Positions 1-8,687 of a stretch of 64,000 bases of DNA are shown piece by piece. The stretch is from Streptomyces sp. Root1304 (GTDB taxonomy: Bacteria > Actinomycetota > Actinomycetes > Streptomycetales > Streptomycetaceae). Every line of letters begins with the position of its first letter. Position 1 is the first letter of the stretch. The stretch lies in NCBI RefSeq assembly GCF_001426405.1, contig NZ_LMEP01000005.1:275046-339045 (forward strand). The letters are read 5' to 3'. A program made the position numbers and the translations under genes. Below the pieces are notes generated by a model. It saw nothing but the letters and a program-made list of their open reading frames with translations. It did not search any database and was not told the origin of the DNA.

Positions 1-1
1 G

Positions 2-694
2 CAGCAGCTGACGTTCACCGCCGACGGCTGTACGAGGACGGTGACCGTCGACCACACGGTGCTGGCCCTCCCCATCGGCGTCCTCCAGCGGCTGGACCTG
101 TCCGCCTCCGGTTTCGACGCCCTCAAGCTGGGCTCGATCGCCGCGATGCGGATGGGCCGCAACGTCAAGATGTCGCTCCAGTTCGACGGCCGTCCGTGGA
201 ACACGGCCGGACCGTGGGGCCTGGCCAGCGGCAGCACCATGACCGAGACCGGGTACCAGACCTCGTGGGACTCCAGCCGGGCCCAGCCCGGTGCCCAGGG
301 CATCCTGACGGTGTACGCCGGCGGCCCCCACGCCGACGACTTCACCCCGTCCACGCCGTTCCGCACGGCGGCCGACCCGCTGGTCGCCCAGTACGCGCGG
401 ACGGCCCTCGCCCAGCTCGAACCGGTCTTCCCCGGCATCACGGCGCACTGGACGGGCAAGGCCACCCTGGCCGCCTGGCCGCTCAACCCGTACGCCTACG
501 GTTCGTACTCGGGCCTGCCCACCGGGTACTCCCATGTGTTCGGCGGCTACGAGGGTGTCCGGCAGGGCAACACCCACTTCGCCGGCGAGTACACCTCCGA
601 GTTCGCGGCGGGGTACATGGAGGGCGGTGCGCAGTCCGGGCTGCGCGCGGCGGACGAGGTCCTCACCGACCTGGGCATCGTGCCGACGAGCTGA
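2..694 (+). CDS. Flavin monoamine oxidase, C-terminal part (cut by window edge)
   Basis: The frame is open from the left edge, so only the C-terminal ~230 residues are present and the FAD-binding N-terminus lies outside. The sequence has the amine oxidase substrate domain followed by the C-terminal FAD-contacting segment, with the pattern typical of the family: W-P-L-N-P-Y-A-Y-G-S-Y and later F-A-G-E-Y-T (in place of the usual FAGE-T/H). Flavin amine oxidases oxidise primary or secondary amines to imines, releasing H2O2. The substrate cannot be told from this fragment. A strong hairpin with a T-run follows 16 bp after the stop, so the gene ends its transcription unit here. It is not obviously connected to the downstream genes. 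Confidence 0.85.
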   Translation, partial: QQLTFTADGCTRTVTVDHTVLALPIGVLQRLDLSASGFDALKLGSIAAMRMGRNVKMSLQFDGRPWNTAGPWGLASGSTMTETGYQTSWDSSRAQPGAQGILTVYAGGPHADDFTPSTPFRTAADPLVAQYARTALAQLEPVFPGITAHWTGKATLAAWPLNPYAYGSYSGLPTGYSHVFGGYEGVRQGNTHFAGEYTSEFAAGYMEGGAQSGLRAADEVLTDLGIVPTS

Positions 695-710
695 CGGCCG
701 CCCGATGACG

Positions 711-742
711 AAGGCCGGGACCCCCTCGGGGGCCCCGGCCTT
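711..742 (+). terminator. Rho-independent terminator after the amine oxidase gene
   Basis: A 9-bp perfect arm (AAGGCCGGG, 711-719) pairs with CCCGGCCTT (734-742) around a further C-rich/G-rich inner stem. A short T-run follows on the + strand. It lies between converging genes and may serve both directions. Confidence 0.75.
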
Positions 743-759
743 TCATGCGTCCCTGTCCG

Positions 760-1419
760 TCACCGCGTGGCGGCCAGCCGCCGGAGCAGGGCGAGGTCCA
801 CGTCCAGCAGACTGCCCACGACGGTCCGGCGCGGTGCCGGGGGGACGGGGGTCAGCGAGGGTACGGCGACCACATGGCAGCCCGCGGCCTCGGCGGAGGC
901 CACGCCGGTCGGGGTGTCCTCGACGGCGACGCAGGAGCCCGGAGCGGTGCCGAGGGCGGTCAGGGCGGCCAGGTAGGGGTCCGGGAACGGCTTGGTGCGC
1001 GGGGTCTCGCCCTCCGCCACGGTGACCGTGAACCAGTGCCGGCCGAGGGTGTCGAGGACGGTGTCCACGACCGACCGGGGGGACGCGGAGACCAGCGCCG
1101 TGGGTACGCCCTCGGCACGCGCGGCAGCAAGGAGTTCGACGGCCCCGGGGAGGGGGCCGACCTCCCCGCGGACGAGTTCCGTGAAGCGCCGTTCGAGGGA
1201 CGCGCCGAGCCGGGCCGTCTCCGTGCGGCCCGGGGCGCGGGCGGCGAGGTGCGCGGCGCAGTCGTCGACGGCGCGGCCGAGGACGTACGCGAGGTCGGTG
1301 TCCGTCAGAGTGAGTCCGAGGCGGACGGCCTCCTCCTCGACCGTGCGGCGCCAGAGCCGCTCGGTGTCGACGAGCGTGCCGTCCATGTCGAACAGGACCG
1401 CCTGGAGTTCGGTGTGCAC
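760..1419 (-). CDS. HAD-superfamily sugar-phosphatase/phosphomutase-like hydrolase
   Basis: A 219-residue protein with HAD motif I near the N-terminus (F-D-M-D-G-T-L-V-D, nucleophile and acid/base Asp), motif II (V-S-A-S-P) and the later V-E-D-T-P-T-G-V motif. This layout matches the beta-phosphoglucomutase/phosphoglycolate phosphatase-like branch, cytosolic and Mg-dependent. The start is GTG at 1419, preceded by an AAGGAAC ribosome site. The gene begins 10 bp after the stop of the GH35 gene, so the two are probably co-transcribed and this enzyme may handle a sugar phosphate from the same catabolic route. The substrate is not predictable from sequence. Confidence 0.85.
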   Translation of the reverse strand: MHTELQAVLFDMDGTLVDTERLWRRTVEEEAVRLGLTLTDTDLAYVLGRAVDDCAAHLAARAPGRTETARLGASLERRFTELVRGEVGPLPGAVELLAAARAEGVPTALVSASPRSVVDTVLDTLGRHWFTVTVAEGETPRTKPFPDPYLAALTALGTAPGSCVAVEDTPTGVASAEAAGCHVVAVPSLTPVPPAPRRTVVGSLLDVDLALLRRLAATR

Positions 1420-1429
1420 GGGTGTTCCT

Positions 1430-3184
1430 TCACTCCTCGGTGGCGCCGAGGTCGGGTGTGTCGCGCAGCTGGACGTGGCGCGTGGCGGTGGCGTGGAGTT
1501 CGAGGACGGTGAGGTCGTTGGTGCCGGGCCTGAGGACGGGCGCGGGGACGTACAGGCTGGTCTGGGGGCCCCGGGACCAGTAGCGGCCCAGGGGGAAGCC
1601 GTTGATCCAGGCGAGTCCCTTGGTCCAGCCGTCCAGGTGGAGGAAGGTGTCCGCGGGCTCGTCCACGGTGAACGTGCCCCGGTGGAAGGCCGGTCCCACC
1701 GGGGGGCGCTCGGGGTCGTGGGGCCGGTGGACGACGGCGTCCGGGTCGTGGAGGGGCAGGGCGCGGCTGTGCCAGCGGGCCGGCGCCGTGCCGTTGACCG
1801 TGGTCCGTCCGAGGAGGCCCTTGCGGTCGCGGATCGCGGGTCCGTAGTTGACGCGGCCCTGGTTCTCGACGAGGACGGAGAGCCGGGCTCCGGGGCGGGG
1901 CACGGTGAAGGCGAGCGCGTGCTCGTGGTTCTCGCGTTCGAGGACGCCGACCGGTTGTCCGTCGACGAAGAACTGGGCGCGGTCGTGGACCCGCTCCGCG
2001 TGCAGGAGCGCGGGCCCGGGGGTGGGCAGGTCCGTCTCGTGGAGGACGAAGCCGAAGGGGTGACCGAGTTCCTCCAGGGTCAGCGGCCGGTCGGCGGCCT
2101 CGGGCACGCCGAGGGCGTCGGCCTGGTCGAGGAGGCCGGCGGTGTGGGTGAGCTCCACGGGCCCGTACGCGGTCTTGGGGGCGACCGGGGGCGGGAGTTC
2201 GGCGGGTACGGGTGCGTGGCGGGCGATGACCTCGCGGAACGCGGCGTACTTGGGGGTGGGGTCGCCGGCCTCGTCGAGGAGGGCGTCGTAGTCGTAGGAG
2301 GTGACGGTGGGGCGGTAGGTGCCCTTGTCGTTGGCTCCGTTGGTGAAGCCGAAGTTGGTGCCGCCGTGGAACATGTAGATGTTGACGGAGGCCCCGGCGG
2401 CGAGGAGTTCGTCGAGCGCGGCGGCGGCGTCGGCCGGGTCGCGGCGGGCGTGGACGCCGCCCCAGCGGTCGAACCAGCCGATCCAGAACTCCCCGCACAT
2501 GAGGGGGCCCCGGGGCTGGTGCGCGCGCAGGGCCGCGAGACCGGCGGCGGCGCGGCTGCCGAAGTTGGCGGTGGCGAGGACGCCGTCGAGGCCGCCCCGG
2601 GCGAGGTCGGAGGGCTGGTCGCAGGTGAAGAGGGGGACGTCGACGCCGTGGCGGCGCAGCATGGCGGCGAGTTCGGCGAGATAGGCGGTGTCGTCGCCGT
2701 GGGCGCCGTACTCGTTCTCGACCTGGACGGCGAGGATCGGTCCGCCGTTGCTGCCGAGGTGGGGGCGCAGGGGTGGCAGGAGGGCGCCGAGGTACTCGTC
2801 GACGGCGCTCAGATAGCGGGGGTCGCGGCTGCGCGGGACGAGGTCCTCGTCGGCGAGCAGCCAGGAGGGCAGTCCGCCGCCCTCCCATTCTGCGCAGATG
2901 TACGGGCCGGGTCTGAGGAGGACGTGGAGTCCTTCGGCGGCGGCGGTGTCGAGGAAGCGGGGCAGGTCGAGGCCTCGGTCGAGGTGGAACTCGCCTCGGC
3001 GGGGTGCGTGCGCGTTCCACGGGACGTAGGTCTCGACCGTGTTGAGGCCGAGCAGCCGTGCCTTGCGGAGTCGGTCGGCCCACTGGTCCGGGTGGACGCG
3101 GAAGTAGTGCAGGGCGCCGGAGATGATCCGGAACGGGCGGTCGTCGAGGCGGAAGCCGTCGTCGGCGATCTCCAGTCGGGACAT
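1430..3184 (-). CDS. Glycoside hydrolase family 35 beta-galactosidase
   Basis: 584 residues. The N-terminus (G-A-L-H-Y-F-R near residue 20) and the barrel are typical of GH35. The acid/base Glu is in V-E-N-E-Y-G and the nucleophile Glu in G-E-F-W-I-G-W-F-D. C-terminal beta-sandwich domains end with W-I-N-G-F-P-L-G-R-Y-W, also characteristic. GH35 enzymes release terminal non-reducing beta-galactose. I place the start at the ATG at 3184 (M-S-R-L-E) rather than further upstream, because the upstream extension is low-complexity Pro/Thr sequence with no homology. No signal peptide is seen, so the enzyme is likely cytosolic and acts on oligosaccharides brought in by the neighbouring ABC importer. 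Confidence 0.93.
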   Translation of the reverse strand: MSRLEIADDGFRLDDRPFRIISGALHYFRVHPDQWADRLRKARLLGLNTVETYVPWNAHAPRRGEFHLDRGLDLPRFLDTAAAEGLHVLLRPGPYICAEWEGGGLPSWLLADEDLVPRSRDPRYLSAVDEYLGALLPPLRPHLGSNGGPILAVQVENEYGAHGDDTAYLAELAAMLRRHGVDVPLFTCDQPSDLARGGLDGVLATANFGSRAAAGLAALRAHQPRGPLMCGEFWIGWFDRWGGVHARRDPADAAAALDELLAAGASVNIYMFHGGTNFGFTNGANDKGTYRPTVTSYDYDALLDEAGDPTPKYAAFREVIARHAPVPAELPPPVAPKTAYGPVELTHTAGLLDQADALGVPEAADRPLTLEELGHPFGFVLHETDLPTPGPALLHAERVHDRAQFFVDGQPVGVLERENHEHALAFTVPRPGARLSVLVENQGRVNYGPAIRDRKGLLGRTTVNGTAPARWHSRALPLHDPDAVVHRPHDPERPPVGPAFHRGTFTVDEPADTFLHLDGWTKGLAWINGFPLGRYWSRGPQTSLYVPAPVLRPGTNDLTVLELHATATRHVQLRDTPDLGATEE

Positions 3185-3260
3185 GGCGGTGGTGCTCCTC
3201 GGGGGCGGATCGGTGGGTTCCGTCGGGGGCGTGGGGGGTGTGACGTGGGGGGAGAGAGGA

Positions 3261-3299
3261 CGTGCCGGCCGGGCCGCGCGGGGCGGCCCGACCGGCACG
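3261..3299 (-). terminator. Large interrupted hairpin downstream of the GH5 gene
   Basis: Two perfect 8-bp stems (3261-3268 with 3292-3299, and 3270-3277 with 3283-3290) are stacked with one mismatched pair and a 5-nt loop. It sits just after the stop of the GH5 gene and upstream of the GH35 start, and could end the GH5 transcript. Confidence 0.6.
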
Positions 3300-3325
3300 A
3301 GGGGTAGACAGGCCCCAGACAGGCC

Positions 3326-5269
3326 CTAGGCGAGCGGGCGGCACAGCAGCGCGTCGGGGACGCCGCCGTGGTTCCACTTCCAGGTGTACGCGACACCGGC
3401 GATGTACTCGCCGTCGCCGCACTGGCCCTTGTAGTAGCCCGGTGCCCAGTCACTGCCGGTGGAGCCGCCGGTGGCCGGGCGGTTGTCGCCGCTGTTGAAC
3501 CAGAGCACGCGGCCGGTGGTCGGCAGGGAGGCGGTGGCGGGCGCGCACAGCAGGGCCCACATGGCGTTGGAGCGCACGCTGTAGCCGACCGCGAAGGTGC
3601 GGTCGGGGCACTGGAGCTTGTTGTAGCCGCTCGCCCAGTCGCCCCCGGTGACGTACCGCTCGTCGCTCACGACGGTCCAGGGGCCGGTCGCCTTGGCCGG
3701 CTGGCCGGCGTCGGTGCACAGTCCTCGGCTGTCGCTGCGGGCGATGCCGACCAGGCGCTGGGTGTCCGGGCAGTTGCCCTTGCGGTTGCCGGGGGACCAG
3801 TCCGGCTTCGCCAGCATGGTGGCGGAGGCGTTGTGGTCGGCGTGGTCGAGGTCGAGCATGTTCCAGCGGGAGACCGGGGCGACGGGGCCGGTCCTGCCGG
3901 TGGTGACGAGCCGGTTCCAGTCGTCGGCGCGCCAGTCGCCGCCGTCCTGGATGCCCTGGCGGGAGCCGTCGGCGCCGTATCCGAGCAGGGCCCAGTTGTC
4001 CATCTGCGCGCCGGAGGCGTCGGTCCAGCCGACGAGGGGCCAGATCGCGAAGTCGGTGTCGTTGGCGACGAGGATGTCGGTGAAGCGGTGGAACCAGGTC
4101 TGTTCCTTGGTGTCGGTCGAGCCGCGGCCGGCCGCGCCGAACTCGCTGATCCAGACCGGGGCGGTGAAGTGCTGGCCGTCCCGGGTGACGAAGAGGGCCT
4201 CGTTGCCGACGACCTGGGCGAGCTGCTCGGGGGTGAAGTCCTCGTAGCGGGGGTCGCTGGTGGAGCCGGGGCCGCTGCCCGCGCCGGTGTTGGCGGGGCC
4301 GGTGTAGCCGTAGAAGTGGGCGGCGTACACGAGCTTGTCCGAGCGGATCAGGGTGTGGGAGAGGTTGGCCACCGGCTTCAGCTGGGGACGGCCGTGCTCC
4401 ACTCCGTCAAGCGGGATGCCCGACCAGTTGATGCCCTCCATGATGATGAGCATGTCCGGGTCGGCCTGGAGGATCTTGTTCCCGGCCTGCTCGTAGGCGG
4501 CGTAGAGGTCGTGGTCGTCGAACCAGCCCCAGTTGGGGTTGTTCCAGGTGTCGCGCCGCACCTCGTTGCGCAGGTCGGTGCCGACGACGCGCTTGTTCGC
4601 CTTGTAGCGGTTCGTCAGGAACACCCAGTCGTCGACCCACTGCTGGGTGGTCTGGCTGCTGTTCCAGCGCTCGTTGCCGTCGAGCCCGCAGCAGAAGCGG
4701 GAGGTGGTGGTGTGGTTGTTGAGGATCACCGCGAAGCCGTCGGCGGTGAGGGCGGCGATGGCCGCGTCGAGGACCTGGAGGGGGGTCTTCCCCTTCAGCT
4801 GCGGGTTGGCGGCGACGGCCGTGTCCGGCACGGGGGTGGTGTTGTGGACGAGGGCGTTGGAGAACGGCAGCCGGATGCTGTTGAGGCCCAGCCGGTGGAA
4901 GTCGGCCATGATCTCGGCCATCGGGACCCGGTCGAGGCCGAGCGGCATGTCGTGGGCGTTGATGGTGTGGGCGTGGTTGGCGTCGTCGTTGCTGTCGCCG
5001 CTGCCGTTCCAGGTGCCCTGGGCGCCTTCCCAGTTGCCCGACTTCAGTTTGAAGCGGTTGCCGTCGGCGTCGACGATCCAGCGGCCGCGGGTGCTGAGGG
5101 GTGCCGTCCAGGACGCGGCGAGCTGCGGCCCGGTGAGGGGGACGGGGGGTGTCACCGCCTCGGCCGCCGTGGGCTGGAGGGGGGCGGCTGCGGCCGGGGT
5201 GCCGAGAAGCAGCGCGGACAGGACGGCCAGGGCCGAAGTCCCGCGTCGGAGCAGTGTGCGAGGTGGCAC
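3326..5269 (-). CDS. Secreted glycoside hydrolase family 5 endoglycanase
   Basis: 647 residues starting with a Sec-type signal peptide (R-R-G-T followed by an Ala/Leu-rich core and an A-A-A-A-P cleavage region near residue 29). The GH5 barrel shows the acid/base Glu in D-L-R-N-E-V-R and the nucleophile Glu in W-I-S-E-F-G-A-A-G. The last ~180 residues contain three Cys-containing repeats rich in Trp/Gly (W-x-x-G-x-x-K-x-x-C-P), probably a carbohydrate-binding or substrate-anchoring region. GH5 covers cellulases, mannanases and others; the exact polymer is not predictable. Together with GH35, GH36 and the ABC importer, a galactosylated polysaccharide such as galactomannan is a reasonable inference, not a proven one. 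Confidence 0.87.
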   Translation of the reverse strand: MPPRTLLRRGTSALAVLSALLLGTPAAAAPLQPTAAEAVTPPVPLTGPQLAASWTAPLSTRGRWIVDADGNRFKLKSGNWEGAQGTWNGSGDSNDDANHAHTINAHDMPLGLDRVPMAEIMADFHRLGLNSIRLPFSNALVHNTTPVPDTAVAANPQLKGKTPLQVLDAAIAALTADGFAVILNNHTTTSRFCCGLDGNERWNSSQTTQQWVDDWVFLTNRYKANKRVVGTDLRNEVRRDTWNNPNWGWFDDHDLYAAYEQAGNKILQADPDMLIIMEGINWSGIPLDGVEHGRPQLKPVANLSHTLIRSDKLVYAAHFYGYTGPANTGAGSGPGSTSDPRYEDFTPEQLAQVVGNEALFVTRDGQHFTAPVWISEFGAAGRGSTDTKEQTWFHRFTDILVANDTDFAIWPLVGWTDASGAQMDNWALLGYGADGSRQGIQDGGDWRADDWNRLVTTGRTGPVAPVSRWNMLDLDHADHNASATMLAKPDWSPGNRKGNCPDTQRLVGIARSDSRGLCTDAGQPAKATGPWTVVSDERYVTGGDWASGYNKLQCPDRTFAVGYSVRSNAMWALLCAPATASLPTTGRVLWFNSGDNRPATGGSTGSDWAPGYYKGQCGDGEYIAGVAYTWKWNHGGVPDALLCRPLA

Positions 5270-5380
5270 GGTGTCTCCTTGGTCGTGGAGGGGGGATGAG
5301 CCTGTTCTCGTGGTGCGGTCCGTGGGAGCGGCGTGGGGGCGGGGCCGCGGGCTCGCGGCCCGGCCCCCGGGCTCGGTGGG

Positions 5381-6226
5381 TCAGCCCTTGAGGCCGCTGG
5401 TGGCGATGCCTTCGACGATGTAGCGCTGGGCGACGAGGAACATGACGACCAGGGGGGTGATGGTGACGACGGCGCCGGCGAACAGCCCCGGGAGGTTGAT
5501 CGTCTGCGCGGTGAGGAAGGTGGAGAGCGCGATCTGCGCGGTCCAGGCGGAGGGGTCCTGGCCGATGACCAGGGGCCACAGGAAGGAGTTCCAGCTGTCG
5601 ATGAAGGACAGCGCGCCGAGCGAGGCCAGCATCGCTCCGGAGCTCGGCAGGGCGATCCTGCGGTAGAGGCCGAACCAGCCGAGGCCGTCGAGCCGGCCGG
5701 CCTCCTCGATCTCGGTCGGGAACTGCAGGTAGAAGTTGCGGAACAGCAGGACCGCGAAGGGGTTGAAGAGGCCGGGCACGATGATGCCCCAGAGGGTGTT
5801 GACGCCTCCCATGGAGCCGACGACTACGAAGGTCGGCACGAAGGTGACCGAGCCGGGGATCATCAGGGTCGCCACCACCAGGGCGAGCAGGACGCCGCGT
5901 CCGGGGACGGGGATCCGGGCGAGGGCGTAGCCGGCGGCGGAGGCCAGGAGGGTGGAGACGGGTGCGGTGATGCCGGCGATCAGCAGCGAGTTGCCGAGCG
6001 CCCGGCCCATGGAGACGGCGGGGTCGCCGAACAGCTCGGTGAAGTTCTCGAAGTGCATGGTGGAGGGCCACCACGTCCACTCCGGAGCGGTCAGGCTCCG
6101 GGAGTCCATGAGCGAGTTGCGCAGCATCAGGTAGAAGGGCGCGAGGAAGACGGCCATGAGCAGGCCGATGAGCAGGCCGCGGGTGAGGAGGCGGCCGGCT
6201 CGGGGCAGTCCGGGCAGGGTGGTCAT
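5381..6226 (-). CDS. Carbohydrate ABC transporter permease (MalG type)
   Basis: 281 residues with about six hydrophobic helices and the inner-membrane component signature in the form E-A-G-R-L-D-G-L-G that contacts the ATPase. The C-terminus (I-V-E-G-I-A-T-S-G-L-K-G) is the classic end of MalG-like permeases. It lies 7 bp after the partner permease in the same operon. It imports an oligosaccharide with the binding protein at 7283-8566. No ATP-binding subunit is encoded nearby; many Streptomyces sugar importers share the MsiK ATPase encoded elsewhere. Confidence 0.93.
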   Translation of the reverse strand: MTTLPGLPRAGRLLTRGLLIGLLMAVFLAPFYLMLRNSLMDSRSLTAPEWTWWPSTMHFENFTELFGDPAVSMGRALGNSLLIAGITAPVSTLLASAAGYALARIPVPGRGVLLALVVATLMIPGSVTFVPTFVVVGSMGGVNTLWGIIVPGLFNPFAVLLFRNFYLQFPTEIEEAGRLDGLGWFGLYRRIALPSSGAMLASLGALSFIDSWNSFLWPLVIGQDPSAWTAQIALSTFLTAQTINLPGLFAGAVVTITPLVVMFLVAQRYIVEGIATSGLKG

Positions 6227-6233
6227 GCGCGTC

Positions 6234-7286
6234 TCACTCTCCGCTCCTGCCGAATCCGGTGAACCGTCCCTGTACCAGCGTCACTCCGACGATGACGGCG
6301 GTGAGCAGGAAGGCTCCGGCGGAGCCGAGGCCGTAGTTCTGGCTGCCCATCGCGGTGTTGTAGAGGTGGACCAGTGGGGTCTGTACGGGGGCGGTGCCGG
6401 CTCCGGAGAGCCCGATGCTGAACAGGTTGTAGAACTCGTCGAAGGCCTGGAAGGCGGCGATGAAGAGCAGCATCAGCACGGCGACGGAGGTGTTCCGCAG
6501 CATCGGCAGGGTGATCCTGGTCAGCAGTCGCAGTCCGGTGGCGCCGTCGAGCGCGGCGGCCTCGTTGACCTCGCGGGGGATGGCCTGGAGGCCGGCGAGG
6601 AAGAGCACCATGTAGAAGCCGACCTGTAGCCAGAGACGCAGGGTGACGAGGACGACCCAGTAGAGCGGCGGCGATGTGGACTGCAGCCAGGCCACGGGCT
6701 CCGCCCCGAACCATCCGCCGATCGTGTTGGCGATGCCCGCCGGCAGGCCGTTGAACAGCGACATCTTCCACAGCAGGGACGCGGCGACGTAGGAGACGGC
6801 GGCCGGGATGAGGAAGGTGGTGCGCAGCAGGGCCCGGCCCCGCCGGACCCGGTGCACGAGCAGGGCGAGTCCGAGGGAGGCGGCGAAGGTGACCGGCACG
6901 ATGAAGGCGGTGAACACCAGGATCTGGACCAGGGAACCCCGGAAGGCCTCGTCGGCCAGGAGCGTCCGGTAGTTCTCGAGTCCGACCCAGTTGCCGAGGG
7001 CGATGGTGCCGCGTGCGTCGCTGAGGCTGAGCAGGAAGCTCCAGCCGATCGCGACGTACTTGAAGATGCCGAGGCCGATCAGGACCGGCGCCGTCAGCAC
7101 CACGAAGGCGGTCCAGCCGGACCGGCCGACGCGCGGACGCGTCGGGCGGGCCCCGCCGGAGCGGGCCCGGCCGGGGAACGACCGGCCCGCGCGTGGTCCG
7201 GCGGCGTCGGGCGACCCGCCGGCGTGTGGCGGACCGGAGTCCGCCGCCCTCCCGGGCTTCTGTGTCATGTCGGTCACCGGGTTCAC
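6234..7286 (-). CDS. Carbohydrate ABC transporter permease (MalF type)
   Basis: 350 residues. A Pro/Arg/Gly-rich cytoplasmic N-terminus of about 60 residues precedes six predicted membrane segments and an E-A-A-A-L-D-G-A-T motif for ATPase contact. The start is GTG at 7286, overlapping the stop of the binding-protein gene by 4 bp (GTGA), indicating translational coupling. It forms the heteromeric channel with the 5381-6226 product. Confidence 0.93.
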   Translation of the reverse strand: MNPVTDMTQKPGRAADSGPPHAGGSPDAAGPRAGRSFPGRARSGGARPTRPRVGRSGWTAFVVLTAPVLIGLGIFKYVAIGWSFLLSLSDARGTIALGNWVGLENYRTLLADEAFRGSLVQILVFTAFIVPVTFAASLGLALLVHRVRRGRALLRTTFLIPAAVSYVAASLLWKMSLFNGLPAGIANTIGGWFGAEPVAWLQSTSPPLYWVVLVTLRLWLQVGFYMVLFLAGLQAIPREVNEAAALDGATGLRLLTRITLPMLRNTSVAVLMLLFIAAFQAFDEFYNLFSIGLSGAGTAPVQTPLVHLYNTAMGSQNYGLGSAGAFLLTAVIVGVTLVQGRFTGFGRSGE

Positions 7287-8566
7287 GCGCCGCGCTGCTT
7301 GTCTATCTCGCCCTGGGCCTTCTTGACTGCGTCCGCGAGGAGGCTCGCCGGGTCGCCGTCACCGGCGACGATCTTCGCCGCGGCGGCGTTGAACGCGCTG
7401 CTCACGGCGGTGTCCCAGGTGCCGGGGTAGTGCTTCCCGTACTTCTGGGAGAGCATCACGGACTCCTTGGCCGCACCGGTGGAGAGCTTCTTCGCGGAGG
7501 CCGCCACGGAGACGCGCGGCGGGACGTGGAAGCCGTAGCTCTCGGCGAAGTCCTTCTGCAGGTCGGCCTGCTGGACCCAGAGCCACTGGACGAACTTCTT
7601 GGCCGCCGCCGTGTTCTTGCCCTTGGCGTTGACGCAGCTGGTCCAGCCGCCGACGCGGACGACGGGGGCCGCGCCGGTCTTGAAGGCGGGCCAGGGCACG
7701 ACCCCGAAGTCGTCGCCGAGCGCTTCGCTGATGGCGGGCATCGCCCAGAGGCCGCACCACTGCATCGGGACGACGCCCTGGGTGAAGGCGGAGGGGTCGC
7801 CCCAGTCCGTGGTGAAGCCGAGCAGCAGCGACTTGTCGTCGTGCAGGCGCTTCAGGCCGGTCAGCGCTTCGAGGGCCTGGGCCGAGCCGAACGCGACCTT
7901 GCCCTCGGGGGTCACGAGGTCGCCGCCGTTGGAGAAGACGGCGAGGGTCCCGGAGTCGCCGAGGCCGTCGTTGCCGACGAACAGGCCCTTGCTCTTCTTG
8001 GTGCTCAGGGCCTTCGCGGCGGCGACGAGCTCGTCGAAGGTGGTGGGGGGCTTGATCCCGGCCTTCGCCAGGACGCTCTTGCGGTAGTAGAGCATCATGA
8101 CGTCGTCGATCATCTTGACGCCGTAGAGCTTGCCGTTGACGCCGACCGATTCGACGGCGTTCTTGTTGAAGTCGCCCTTGGCGCTGCCGTACACGTCGTC
8201 GATCGCGGCGATCTGGCCCCGGCGGGCGAGGTTCTCGTTGAAGTCGCCGATCTCGAAGACGTCGGGGGCGGCTTCGGTGAGCAGGGTCGCGTTGAGCTTG
8301 CTGGAGTAGTCGCCGGGGACCCAGGTCACCTTGACGGCGATGTCGGGGTTGGCCTTGGTGAAGGCGGTGGCGTAGCGGAGCACGGCCTGCTGGGTGCCGG
8401 CCTCGCCGTAGGCGTGGTACCAGACGTTGAGGGTGGTCTTCGCCCCGGAGGCGGAGCCGCCGGTGGGATCGGTGCTGCAGGCGGTGCTCAGGACGCTTCC
8501 GGCGGCGACGAGCAGGGATCCCGTGAGGAATCCGCGTCGGCTAAGCTCGGCTCTGCGTGCGCTCAT
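7283..8566 (-). CDS. Sugar-binding lipoprotein of the ABC importer
   Basis: 427 residues. The N-terminus has a twin-arginine-like pattern (S-R-R-G-F-L-T-G) followed by a hydrophobic stretch and a lipobox ending in L-S-T-A-C, so the mature protein is probably exported by Tat or Sec and lipidated. The remainder is a family 1 extracellular solute-binding protein (N-V-W-Y-H near the mature N-terminus, Trp-rich ligand cleft). It is the first gene of the importer operon and divergent from nothing but the ROK gene upstream on the same strand. The ligand is unknown; an oligosaccharide released by the GH5 enzyme is the best guess. Confidence 0.92.
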   Translation of the reverse strand: MSARRAELSRRGFLTGSLLVAAGSVLSTACSTDPTGGSASGAKTTLNVWYHAYGEAGTQQAVLRYATAFTKANPDIAVKVTWVPGDYSSKLNATLLTEAAPDVFEIGDFNENLARRGQIAAIDDVYGSAKGDFNKNAVESVGVNGKLYGVKMIDDVMMLYYRKSVLAKAGIKPPTTFDELVAAAKALSTKKSKGLFVGNDGLGDSGTLAVFSNGGDLVTPEGKVAFGSAQALEALTGLKRLHDDKSLLLGFTTDWGDPSAFTQGVVPMQWCGLWAMPAISEALGDDFGVVPWPAFKTGAAPVVRVGGWTSCVNAKGKNTAAAKKFVQWLWVQQADLQKDFAESYGFHVPPRVSVAASAKKLSTGAAKESVMLSQKYGKHYPGTWDTAVSSAFNAAAAKIVAGDGDPASLLADAVKKAQGEIDKQRGA

Positions 8567-8687
8567 GTTCCGTCCTTCTGTGAGGGTGTGTGCTGGGCGG
8601 ATGTGCTACCTGGCCGGGCGCCTTCGTCAGTGCTTGCCGGCAGAGGAGGGCGACGGCCAGGGAGTCGTACGTGACGGCTGTGGGGAT

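Noticed and set aside
992..3307. 771-codon open frame on the + strand opposite the GH35 gene
   Set aside because: It is the antisense reading of a clearly recognised glycoside hydrolase; composition is Gly/Val/Glu-rich with no domain, as usual for GC-rich DNA.
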